This document shows, piece after piece, positions 1-7,055 of a stretch of DNA of 64,000 nt. The translations under genes were made by a program, and so were the position numbers. Numbering within the stretch: position 1 is the first letter of the stretch; every line of letters starts with the position of its first letter. The DNA is from Anaerolineaceae bacterium. GTDB lineage: Bacteria; Chloroflexota; Anaerolineae; Anaerolineales; Anaerolineaceae. The notes under the pieces were generated by a model, which did not search any database, was not told the DNA's origin, and saw nothing but the letters and a program-made list of their open reading frames with translations. The stretch lies in contig JAJUGU010000001.1 in the NCBI GenBank assembly GCA_029265815.1, forward strand, positions 248,001-312,000. Direction: 5' to 3'.

Positions 1-1275
1 GCCCGTGGTACTGAAGGGCATACTTATCCATGGGGTGAAGACCAACCTACCTGTGATTATCTCAACTTCAAAGATTGTCTTGAACCATCTGAGCCCAATG
101 ACGTCCGCTCTTATAACAATGGCACCAGTCCCTTCGAAGCTATGGATATGTCAGGAAATGTATTTGAGTGGGTCTCAGACTGGTACCAAGAAGATTACTA
201 CCGTCAGTCACCATCATCAAATCCTCAAGGACCCGATCAAGGTACGAAGAAAGTGTACCGTGGCGGCAGTTATAAAACCCCTGAGGATCAAATTCTTCCT
301 TCGTTGAGGTATTCCACAGAGCCAGAGAAATATGCTGCCGACCTCGGATTCAGGTGTGTCCTGATTGGGGATACTGAAGAAATCACTCCTGAACCGCCTC
401 CTTGCCAGGTTGTTGGATTAAATGGGAAACCAGATTCAAACATAACAATTACACCTGCCTCTTGTCCTGATCCGAAAATCTCTGCGTTCTGCGCTCTAGG
501 TCCCAATGGAGCCGCAGTAGCTGGCGTGTATGTGGATGAGACAGAATGCGAATTTGGCAAACTAAGCAATACCAAATTTACCCAGAACGGCTTGCCACTT
601 TACTGTTATTTGCCAGTTGCTGGAAGTTTACGGTGGTTGTGTAACGATCCTTCCTGGGCACAAGGTTTGAAATTGGAGATCGGTTATTGCTATCAATATT
701 ATCCAGTGCAATTAGAGATTACGTGTCCGGCTGGATATCAATACAACACAGTTTCCACTTTTTGCGAACCTGAAGGTTCCTGGTTACCCGATCCACCCTG
801 CCCATATGGCTATGTAGAAGTCGCAGACTTTGGTTGTTTGCCTGATTATTGGGCGAATAATGGATGCCCGGAGGGGTTCTTCACAGTCTATTTTGGTAAT
901 ACCGCCCTATGCGTCCCCTTGGATGAATGCTTGCAACCAGATGCTCCTGAATCTTGCAATCCACCGGCTTGTGCTGAAGGTGAAATCTATGACTCGGCCA
1001 GACAATGCTGTGTTGAGCCAGAAAAACCTCACCAGGTTTGTCCCGTAGGTTGGGAATATTATGAGCCAAAAAATATCTGCCTGAAACCAGATATTTACAC
1101 CGAGCCTTGTAACAGTCAGCGTGTGGCTATCCCATATTGTCCTACGAAAACACCCACCGTAACCCCATCACCAACACCTGTAGATCCGTGCAATCAATAT
1201 ACAGAAGCCCTGATTTGCAATAGATATAAAGACCGTTGCTACTGGACTGGTACTCAATGTCGCTCGATCCCATAA
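1..1275 (+). CDS. SUMF1/FGE-sulfatase-like domain protein with Cys-rich tail (5' truncated)
   Basis: The reading frame is open from the first base, so the N-terminus lies outside the window. The first ~120 residues are the C-terminal part of a SUMF1 (formylglycine-generating-enzyme-like) domain: TYPWGE, MDMSGNVFEWVSDWY, YRGGSY and LGFRC are visible. The two active-site cysteines of true formylglycine-generating enzymes, expected just after RGGS, are absent (the sequence there is YKTPEDQ), so oxidase activity is unlikely. A binding or structural role is more probable, as in many bacterial SUMF1 proteins. After the domain come ~255 residues with 26 cysteines, then a Thr/Pro linker (TKTPTVTPSPTP) and a final four-Cys segment. 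This looks like an exported, disulfide-rich surface protein; export cannot be checked because the N-terminus is missing. Confidence 0.85.
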   Translation, partial: ARGTEGHTYPWGEDQPTCDYLNFKDCLEPSEPNDVRSYNNGTSPFEAMDMSGNVFEWVSDWYQEDYYRQSPSSNPQGPDQGTKKVYRGGSYKTPEDQILPSLRYSTEPEKYAADLGFRCVLIGDTEEITPEPPPCQVVGLNGKPDSNITITPASCPDPKISAFCALGPNGAAVAGVYVDETECEFGKLSNTKFTQNGLPLYCYLPVAGSLRWLCNDPSWAQGLKLEIGYCYQYYPVQLEITCPAGYQYNTVSTFCEPEGSWLPDPPCPYGYVEVADFGCLPDYWANNGCPEGFFTVYFGNTALCVPLDECLQPDAPESCNPPACAEGEIYDSARQCCVEPEKPHQVCPVGWEYYEPKNICLKPDIYTEPCNSQRVAIPYCPTKTPTVTPSPTPVDPCNQYTEALICNRYKDRCYWTGTQCRSIP

Positions 1276-1343
1276 TTCGACGATTAATACCTAAACGGCA
1301 TATGTAGTCACTAGTCATATGACACATCAAAGCTTCATTGATG

Positions 1344-1383
1344 ATCAAAAAGAAACTGCCGATACTGGCAGCTTCTTTTTGAT
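1344..1383. terminator. Bidirectional intrinsic terminator
   Basis: A 17-bp stem with one mismatch (1344-1360 against 1367-1383, loop gatact) is flanked by A-run and T-run arms, so it can terminate either strand. It sits between the SUMF1-domain gene and the convergent hisS. Confidence 0.85.
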
Positions 1384-1411
1384 TTGCAAATCGCAAATAA
1401 TGTGACCCACA

Positions 1412-2689
1412 TTAAGAATTAATCTTTACTATCTGCCGCACAGTCTCCGCTGCCAATTCTTGAGAGCATGTGATCTGTGTATGATCGGTCAGGTTCTTAA
1501 TCGTTACATTGCCAGCCAAAGCTTCATCTGGTCCGATCACCGCTACAGCGATCACTCCGAGTCTATCTGCAAATTTAAATTGCTTTTGTAATTTCACAGC
1601 TTCTGGGTAAAGTATGGTTTTAATGCCCTTTTTTCTAAGCACCGCAGCAAACCCTAATGATTGTTGAAGCGTATTCTCGTCAAATATTGTCACCAGAACC
1701 GTGTCATGAAATGGTTTAATTTCTGGTATACAGCCATATTTTTCCAAAAGAATGGTTGCCATCACATCTCCCATGGCAAACCCCACACCTGGCAACGGGC
1801 TACCACCAACATCGGCCACCAGATTACCATAATGCCCACCGCCTAGTACGGCGCGGCCGTCTTTGCCCATATCCCAGGCTTCGAACACAATACCGGAATA
1901 GTAATCCAATCCACGAATGATATGCGGATCGTATTTGACGTATTCTCTCACCCCCATGATTTCCAATTGATTAAATACTGCGATTAATTCGGGCGATTGT
2001 TGCCATAATTCACGATTATTGAGTATTTCATTAACACCGGTAAATTGGTCATTAGAAAGTCCAATATCGGTGGCAAAAGCTTTCCATGCAGAAAAATCCA
2101 ACTTATCTTTGCGGTCGATCAATTGAAAGGTCTTCTTTTTCAAATCATCCGCGATTCCAAGTTCCAATAGTTTTTTCTCCATCAACTGGCGGTGATTCAC
2201 CAGGATTGAAACCTGTTCTGGGGAAATTCCTGCATTCCTGAAAAAAGTTGCGCAGATTGCCAACAATTCAGCATCCGCAACCGGTGAATCTACTCCGATC
2301 ATATCGATATTCCATTGAAAAAACTCTCTGGTTCGGCCTTTTTGCGGCTTTTCGTATCGCCAGAAAGGGCCAAAGGACCACCATCGAACTGGATAGGTCA
2401 ATTCATTTTGCTTCTGAGCGATCATTCTTGCCAGAGATAGAGTCAATTCTGGTCTTAAAGTTATAAGATCACCGCCCCGGTCTGCAAAAACAAAAGCCTG
2501 TTCTTTTACCAGTTCCTCACCGGATTTTGCAGCGTAAAGATCGATTTTTTCGATAAACGGCCCGTCATATTCTTGATAACCAAACGATTCAGACGTTTTT
2601 TCGATCAACGCATAAAGCCATCTTCTAACAGCCATCTCATGCGGATAAAACTCGCGCGTACCTTTTACAGACTGAATAATATTTTTCAT
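1412..2689 (-). CDS. hisS: Histidine--tRNA ligase
   Basis: Charges tRNA-His with histidine using ATP in the cytoplasm; class II aminoacyl-tRNA synthetase. At 425 aa it has the normal length of a bacterial HisRS. Visible hallmarks are the N-terminal KGTREFYPHE segment, motif 2 around RYEKPQKGRTREFFQWN, the histidine-binding RGLDYYSG, GGHYGNL and the motif 3 region GVGFAMG, followed by the C-terminal anticodon-binding domain. I chose the ATG at 2689 because GAGG lies about 7 bases upstream and the protein then begins MKNIIQSVKG. An ATG 24 bases further up extends the frame without a comparable ribosome site. It is a single-gene unit, convergent with the SUMF1-domain gene. Confidence 0.96.
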   Translation of the reverse strand: MKNIIQSVKGTREFYPHEMAVRRWLYALIEKTSESFGYQEYDGPFIEKIDLYAAKSGEELVKEQAFVFADRGGDLITLRPELTLSLARMIAQKQNELTYPVRWWSFGPFWRYEKPQKGRTREFFQWNIDMIGVDSPVADAELLAICATFFRNAGISPEQVSILVNHRQLMEKKLLELGIADDLKKKTFQLIDRKDKLDFSAWKAFATDIGLSNDQFTGVNEILNNRELWQQSPELIAVFNQLEIMGVREYVKYDPHIIRGLDYYSGIVFEAWDMGKDGRAVLGGGHYGNLVADVGGSPLPGVGFAMGDVMATILLEKYGCIPEIKPFHDTVLVTIFDENTLQQSLGFAAVLRKKGIKTILYPEAVKLQKQFKFADRLGVIAVAVIGPDEALAGNVTIKNLTDHTQITCSQELAAETVRQIVKINS

Positions 2690-2766
2690 GTTTTCCTCTA
2701 TAATGCTGATCAAGATTATTTTAACATAGAGATGAACTTATACAGAAGAATCATTATAAAATGCAC

Positions 2767-2796
2767 TTGCATATATAATTTAAAGTACGGTATGAT
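2767..2796 (+). promoter_or_regulatory. Candidate sigma-70-type promoter for the hydrogenase accessory cassette
   Basis: TTGCAT (2767-2772), an 18-base spacer and TATGAT (2791-2796) lie 54 bases before the first DRTGG gene, in the divergent gap with hisS. The assignment rests on consensus match only. Confidence 0.35.
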
Positions 2797-2850
2797 TAGC
2801 GATGTTGTAAAGTCATTATTTCATTATTTCAGAGAAGATAGGCTTATAAA

Positions 2851-3231
2851 ATGAATGTAAAAGAATTGATCCAACTGATCGACGGCCGATTATTAACATC
2901 TTCATCGGATCTTTCAAAAGAAGTAAAAGGGGGCTGTGGTGCAGATTTAATGAGCGATGTACTTGCATCGATTCAGCCTGAAGCCGTTCTTCTCACAGGC
3001 TTATGCAATCCTCAAGTTGTGCGCACATCGGTTATGGCTGATGTAGCAGCAATTATCCTTGTTAGAGGCAAAAACCCTCCTCCCGAGACCATTTCACTTG
3101 CAGAGGAAGAACATGTTCCTCTGATTTCGTCTCCATTCGGCATGTTCGAATTGTGTGGAAGGCTATATGGAGCGGGTCTTAAGAGTCTTGAGCGACCAGT
3201 TGATGGCAGTGACTGTGATTGTGCCAGTTAA
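2851..3231 (+). CDS. DRTGG-domain protein (hydrogenase-associated), copy 1
   Basis: A 126-aa protein of the small DRTGG-like family. The segment GGCGADLMSDVLA matches the SDLLS-VMA core of the family, and it aligns along its length with the second copy at 4244. The molecular function of the family is unknown; related domains occur next to CBS domains and in phosphotransacetylase, so ligand sensing is plausible. It has a Cys-rich end (DCDCAS) that copy 2 lacks. It is the first gene of a same-strand run reaching the hydrogenase; the CBS-HATPase gene begins 11 bases after its stop. The upstream ribosome site is weak (AGG about 10 bases before ATG). The same set of genes is known near [FeFe]-hydrogenase loci of clostridia. 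Confidence 0.8.
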   Translation: MNVKELIQLIDGRLLTSSSDLSKEVKGGCGADLMSDVLASIQPEAVLLTGLCNPQVVRTSVMADVAAIILVRGKNPPPETISLAEEEHVPLISSPFGMFELCGRLYGAGLKSLERPVDGSDCDCAS

Positions 3232-3241
3232 GGAGTAACTG

Positions 3242-4222
3242 ATGAGCCAGGATTCACTCTTTCACGGGAAAATCATTAGTGAACAAAAAGCTGAAAATAT
3301 TTCCCGTGTAGAAGAGCTGGCTTATGACCTGAAAGTTGATCAGGTAATGACCCGTGATCCAGCAACGGTCACTCCGCAAACCCCAATGAACGTGGTGCTA
3401 GAACTGTTTCGCACGAAAAGGATCTCAGGTGCACCGGTAATTGAGAACAACGAACTGGTGGGATTGGTTAGCATTGAAGATTTGATCCGTTGTCTGCAAA
3501 ATTCAGATATGCAGGCTGAAACACAAAAATATATGAGCACAAAGCTGCTCACTGTTCGAAATACGGATTATGTAATTGAAGCACTTAAGATGTTTGTCAA
3601 TTCCCATTATGGAAGACTGCCAGTTGTTGATAATAACGGAAAACTGACGGGCATTATTACAAAAGGGGATATTACAAGCGGTATTCTAAAAGCACTTCAA
3701 TATGAATACCATGAAGAAGAAGTAAGACGTTATCGCGCAAGTCATCTGTTTGAAGATATTGAGTCTGATCGTTCCAGTCTAATCCTTCGCTATAACATCA
3801 AACAGGGAGATTTCATGCACGGTGGAGCGGCTTCCTCAGCCATCAAACGTGCATTGATCCGTTTGGGTGCGAACCCCCAGATTGCTCGTCGTACCGGATT
3901 GGCGGTGTATGAGGCAGAAATGAATTTAGTCATTCACACCACCAATGGTGGAATTATTCGGGTGGAGATTGAGCCCAGACAAATATCGATTACGGTTTCA
4001 GATGACGGCCCAGGCATTGAGGATATTAATCTGGCCATGCGGCCTGGTTACTCCACTGCGTCTGAAGTTGTTCGTGAGCTCGGATTTGGGGCAGGAATGG
4101 GGCTGGTAAATATTCAACGATGTGTGGATTCCATGCGGCTTGAATCCATATATGGACGGGGAACCAATCTAAGATTAAAAATATTCCTTCCCGAAGAGGA
4201 ACCAGTCGGAGAAGGTAATTAA
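3242..4222 (+). CDS. CBS-pair / HATPase (anti-sigma-factor-like) protein
   Basis: A 326-aa protein with two CBS repeats (about residues 30-90, VDQVMTRDPATVTP, and 95-155, KLLTVRNTDYVIEAL) followed by a GHKL ATPase domain (about 190-315). The ATPase boxes are visible: the N box in YEAEMNLVIH, the G1 box DDGPGIED and the G2 box GFGAGMGLVNI. No histidine phospho-acceptor domain and no transmembrane segment is visible, so it resembles an RsbT/RsbW-type serine kinase or anti-sigma factor rather than a sensor kinase. CBS pairs usually bind adenine nucleotides, so energy or redox-cofactor sensing is a reasonable inference. GGAG precedes the ATG. It lies between the two DRTGG genes. Confidence 0.87.
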   Translation: MSQDSLFHGKIISEQKAENISRVEELAYDLKVDQVMTRDPATVTPQTPMNVVLELFRTKRISGAPVIENNELVGLVSIEDLIRCLQNSDMQAETQKYMSTKLLTVRNTDYVIEALKMFVNSHYGRLPVVDNNGKLTGIITKGDITSGILKALQYEYHEEEVRRYRASHLFEDIESDRSSLILRYNIKQGDFMHGGAASSAIKRALIRLGANPQIARRTGLAVYEAEMNLVIHTTNGGIIRVEIEPRQISITVSDDGPGIEDINLAMRPGYSTASEVVRELGFGAGMGLVNIQRCVDSMRLESIYGRGTNLRLKIFLPEEEPVGEGN

Positions 4223-4243
4223 TCTCAACAGGAGAATGGTGCA

Positions 4244-4597
4244 ATGAATCTTCAAGAGATCGTTGATACATTAGAACTGACTTCTTACACCACACCAAAA
4301 GACTATAAAGATATTATTCCTTCCAGCGGCTATTCTTCTGATTTGTTAAGTTGTGTAATGGCCGGTGCTGAAAAAAGATCTCTCTGGGTGACACTTCAAT
4401 CGCATGGAAATATTATCGCCGTGGCCTCTCTGCTGGATCTGGCCGCAGTCATCATCACCGAAGGTGCCGTACCGGATCCTTTGATGGTAGAAAAAGCGAA
4501 TGAAGAAAATGTTATTCTTCTGGGTACATCTAAGCCCACTTTTTATATCATAGGCAAACTTTGGGAAATGGGTCTACGTAACAAGCAAGAAGCCTGA
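4244..4597 (+). CDS. DRTGG-domain protein (hydrogenase-associated), copy 2
   Basis: A 117-aa paralogue of the protein at 2851. The core here is GYSSDLLSCVMAGA, then LWVTLQSHGN and LDLAAVIITEG, which is the canonical form of this small DRTGG family. It lacks the Cys-rich C-terminus of copy 1. AGGAG precedes the ATG by about 10 bases. Two different DRTGG proteins flanking a CBS-ATPase suggest a heteromeric sensing complex; this is inference from gene order. No enzymatic motif is visible. Confidence 0.8.
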   Translation: MNLQEIVDTLELTSYTTPKDYKDIIPSSGYSSDLLSCVMAGAEKRSLWVTLQSHGNIIAVASLLDLAAVIITEGAVPDPLMVEKANEENVILLGTSKPTFYIIGKLWEMGLRNKQEA

Positions 4598-4615
4598 CCC
4601 TATTGACTTATCAAA

Positions 4616-5356
4616 TTGAAAACTTTTCGGTCAGATCTACACGTTCATACCGTTCTATCCCCTTGTGCGGAAGTTGAAATGATTCCACCGCTCATAGTTG
4701 AATGTGCTTTAGATCTGGGAATTACTCTGATTGCCATTACAGATCACAACTCGAGCGCAAACATAAAAGCTGTACAAAAAGCAGCTCAAGGCACTCCCTT
4801 GGTTGTTTTACCGGGAATGGAAGTTCAAACCAGGGAAGATGTACATTCGTTATGCATTTTTGATACTTTGAATCAAATCGAACAATTTCAGAAAATTGTT
4901 GATGCCACTCTACCTAAAATTAAGAATCGAGCTGAACATTTTGGAGCACAGTTCGTCGTTGATGAAACTGGCGAATTTATCTATGAAGAAGAACAATTGC
5001 TCATAACATCATCTTCACTTTCAATAAATGAAGCCTGGCGAATTGTCACAGACCTGAAAGGCTTATTTATTCCAGCACATATCGATCGAAAATCTTTCGG
5101 GTTGATTGAGTCTCTTGGATTTATACCTGCAGACATCCCCTTTAAAGCCGTTGAAATATCACGTCATATCACACCTGAACAGGCCCATCTGTCCATTCCA
5201 AGCATCGGGCATATTCCTATCATCCAAAATGGTGACGCCCATCGTTTGAACGAATTACTTGGAACACTCTATATTGAAGTTGAAAATGTGTCTGTTTCGG
5301 AAATAATATTATCTTTATCTCATAAATACGGCAGGAATTTTAATCTTATTGCGTAA
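4616..5356 (+). CDS. PHP-domain metal-dependent phosphoesterase-like protein
   Basis: A 246-aa protein with the PHP (polymerase and histidinol phosphatase) fold. Metal-ligand motifs are SDLHVHT (His9, His11), ITDHNS, PGMEVQT, PAHIDR and NGDAHR, in family order, so the active site appears complete. The substrate is unknown. The only usable start before the conserved SDLHVHT is TTG at 4616: an in-frame TGA lies 12 bases upstream and no Shine-Dalgarno sequence is visible. Translation therefore probably depends on coupling with the DRTGG gene that ends 18 bases earlier. It closes the accessory cassette; a 173-base control region follows before nuoE. Confidence 0.85.
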   Translation: MKTFRSDLHVHTVLSPCAEVEMIPPLIVECALDLGITLIAITDHNSSANIKAVQKAAQGTPLVVLPGMEVQTREDVHSLCIFDTLNQIEQFQKIVDATLPKIKNRAEHFGAQFVVDETGEFIYEEEQLLITSSSLSINEAWRIVTDLKGLFIPAHIDRKSFGLIESLGFIPADIPFKAVEISRHITPEQAHLSIPSIGHIPIIQNGDAHRLNELLGTLYIEVENVSVSEIILSLSHKYGRNFNLIA

Positions 5357-5444
5357 TATTGGCATAATATATTGTAAAATCATGCTATATCGTCAGTGTA
5401 AGAATTTGACAATTAACTTTTTGACTTATGACATTTGTAATTTG

Positions 5445-5477
5445 ATGTACACTTATCATAAAATGTACACTTATCAT
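5445..5477 (+). repeat. Two direct repeats with 18-bp period upstream of nuoE
   Basis: The 15-base sequence atgtacacttatcat occurs at 5445-5459 and again, identically, at 5463-5477. An 18-base period puts the copies on roughly the same face of the helix with two-turn spacing. It lies 53-85 bases before the nuoE start and is probably a tandem operator. Confidence 0.6.
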
Positions 5478-5478
5478 G

Positions 5479-5500
5479 GTAAAAAATCGGCATTTTTTAC
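5479..5500. promoter_or_regulatory. Perfect palindrome in the nuoE leader
   Basis: Arms gtaaaaaat (5479-5487) and attttttac (5492-5500) surround the loop cggc. It directly follows the direct repeats and ends 29 bases before the nuoE ATG. It could be an operator or a weak leader hairpin; no T-run typical of a terminator follows. Confidence 0.5.
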
Positions 5501-5529
5501 AAATGCCTAAATTTATTCTGGAGAGATGA

Positions 5530-6054
5530 ATGGCAGCAACTACAACTGTACCAAAAACGTACCCCAAGAACGAGCCGCTCGGTGATGCTGGTAAAAAAGC
5601 TGTAATTGATACCATCATTGAGCAATACAAAGACCTGCCTGGAGCTACCATGGTGGTCCTAAATGAACTGCAATCAGCAATTGGTTTTGTAAGTACGTAT
5701 ATGCAGGAATATGTCGCAGAAAGACTGCAAGTCCCCCTCTCTCGAGTTCATGGTGTTGTGTCGTTCTATTCTTTCTTTACAACCACACCACGTGGCAAAC
5801 ATACTGTCAAGTTTTGCATGGGTACTGCCTGTTATGTCGGTGGTACACCTTCGCTAATTGAAAAAACAAAACAGATTCTGGGTGTTTCTCCAGGCCAAAC
5901 GACCAGTGATGGAAATATTACCTTTGAAGTATGCCGCTGCGTTGGCGCATGTTCGCAGGCACCAGTTGTTGTGGTTGACGAAGAAGTGCATGGCAGAGTT
6001 CGACCAAATAAAATACCGCAACTCCTAAAGCCAATGTTGGATGAGAAAGAGTAA
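5530..6054 (+). CDS. nuoE: NuoE-type [2Fe-2S] thioredoxin-fold subunit, copy 1 (HydC-like)
   Basis: A 174-aa electron-transfer subunit of the NuoE/HoxE/HydC family. The [2Fe-2S] ligands are the pair in CMGTAC (Cys-x4-Cys) and the pair in CVGAC (Cys-x3-Cys), spaced as in NuoE. In related complexes it docks on NuoF and passes electrons to or from the flavin site. GGAGAG precedes the ATG at 5530; an ATG four bases earlier is out of frame. It is the first gene after the control region, followed within 3 bases by the HATPase gene. The N-terminal ~25 residues are less conserved in appearance. A second, divergent NuoE is encoded at 8894. Confidence 0.92.
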   Translation: MAATTTVPKTYPKNEPLGDAGKKAVIDTIIEQYKDLPGATMVVLNELQSAIGFVSTYMQEYVAERLQVPLSRVHGVVSFYSFFTTTPRGKHTVKFCMGTACYVGGTPSLIEKTKQILGVSPGQTTSDGNITFEVCRCVGACSQAPVVVVDEEVHGRVRPNKIPQLLKPMLDEKE

Positions 6055-6057
6055 GAC

Positions 6058-6630
6058 TTGAAAGAACTTTCCCTGCATTTACTGGATATTGCTGAAAACA
6101 GTATTGCGGCCGAAGCAAAATGTATCAAGATTGTAGTAAATGAAGATAGTAGATCTGATCTTTTACAAATGATAGTCGAAGATGATGGCCGGGGAATGAA
6201 CCCTGAAATGGTGGAAAAAGTGATTGACCCATTCACCACCACCCGTACCACACGCAAAGTAGGACTCGGTATTCCACTACTCAAAGCCGCTGCAGAAGCC
6301 TGCAATGGATTTCTTACAATCGATTCACAGCAAGGCAAAGGTACGAAGATTTTTGTGCAATTTCAACGCAGCCACATCGATAGAATGCCATTGGGAGATT
6401 TGGTAACAACAATTATGAACCTGTTAGTGGCTAACCTACAGATTCATTGGATCTTTCAATACAAATACAACGACAAAGTTTTCATTTTTGATGATCACCC
6501 CATTAAGACTGAGCTTGAAAACGTGCCGTTGTCGGAACCTGGCATTCTAAATTGCATCAGAGAAATGCTTAAATCCGGAATTTTGGAAATCAATCCGGAC
6601 TTTTTAACGGACCAAGTGTCCATATCATAA
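6058..6630 (+). CDS. Hydrogenase-associated HATPase (GHKL) protein
   Basis: A 190-aa protein with a GHKL ATPase domain over about residues 1-105. Visible motifs are the N box LLDIAENSIAAEAK, the G1 box EDDGRGMNPE, the lid segment DPFTTTRTTRKVGLGIPL and a closing GKGTKIFVQF. About 80 C-terminal residues form an unrecognised domain. There is no phospho-acceptor domain. Proteins of this type sit between NuoE and the 2Fe-2S protein in [FeFe]-hydrogenase operons of other anaerobes; their role is not established. The start is TTG, 3 bases after the nuoE stop, with GAAAGAG inside the nuoE end as the only possible ribosome site. Confidence 0.85.
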   Translation: MKELSLHLLDIAENSIAAEAKCIKIVVNEDSRSDLLQMIVEDDGRGMNPEMVEKVIDPFTTTRTTRKVGLGIPLLKAAAEACNGFLTIDSQQGKGTKIFVQFQRSHIDRMPLGDLVTTIMNLLVANLQIHWIFQYKYNDKVFIFDDHPIKTELENVPLSEPGILNCIREMLKSGILEINPDFLTDQVSIS

Positions 6631-6652
6631 CAGGGTTTGCAGGAGAAAAAGA

Positions 6653-7021
6653 ATGTCAACGATTAAGAGTTTGGATGATTTGAAACGTGCCAAAGAAGAA
6701 GCATTAAAGAAACGAGAATTAAAAGCCACCTCAGGGGCTGCCCAGGTAATCGTCGGCATGGGAACTTGTGGAATTGCCGCTGGTGCTCGTGACACAATGA
6801 AAGCTATTCTCGAAACAATCGAGCAGGATTCAATCACCGGTGTCATTGTGACACAAACTGGTTGTATTGGATTATGTGAACGAGAACCTATTGTTCAGGT
6901 CATCATTGGCGAACAACCAAAAGTTACTTATGGCAAAGTTACACCAGAAGTAGCCCGTAAGATCATGAAAGAACATGTTAAAGCAGGAAAAATTGTTTCC
7001 AACAATGTAATTAATCTCTAG
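6653..7021 (+). CDS. (2Fe-2S) ferredoxin-domain protein, thioredoxin fold
   Basis: A 122-aa soluble iron-sulfur protein resembling the isolated N-terminal domain of HydB/NuoF. Cysteines are found in MGTCGIAAGA and TGCIGLCEREP; three are visible, which as I recall is usual for this small family. It is predicted to carry a [2Fe-2S] cluster and to shuttle electrons to the adjacent NuoF. GGAG lies 8 bases before the ATG. Its place between the HATPase gene and NuoF is the order seen in clostridial bifurcating-hydrogenase loci. Confidence 0.85.
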   Translation: MSTIKSLDDLKRAKEEALKKRELKATSGAAQVIVGMGTCGIAAGARDTMKAILETIEQDSITGVIVTQTGCIGLCEREPIVQVIIGEQPKVTYGKVTPEVARKIMKEHVKAGKIVSNNVINL

Positions 7022-7055
7022 CTCTTTAAATCACACTTATAAAAAGGTTGTGCTA

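Noticed and set aside
1-1275. Active formylglycine-generating enzyme (sulfatase activation)
   Set aside because: The catalytic cysteines after RGGS are missing and no sulfatase gene lies in the window.
1299-1321. Imperfect palindrome catatg...catatg after the SUMF1 gene
   Set aside because: The inner part does not pair well; the true terminator is the stem at 1344-1383.
5406-5432. TTGACA with tatgac as a promoter for nuoE
   Set aside because: The spacer would be only 15 bases and the -10 match is poor; the region probably contains a promoter but I cannot place it.
5445-5477. Possible CRISPR or tandem array
   Set aside because: Only two short copies 3 bases apart, no spacers and no cas genes; an operator pair is more likely.
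5832-6338. 168-aa open frame on the minus strand
   Set aside because: It is antisense across nuoE copy 1 and the HATPase gene; low-complexity Ser/Thr composition is typical of a shadow frame.
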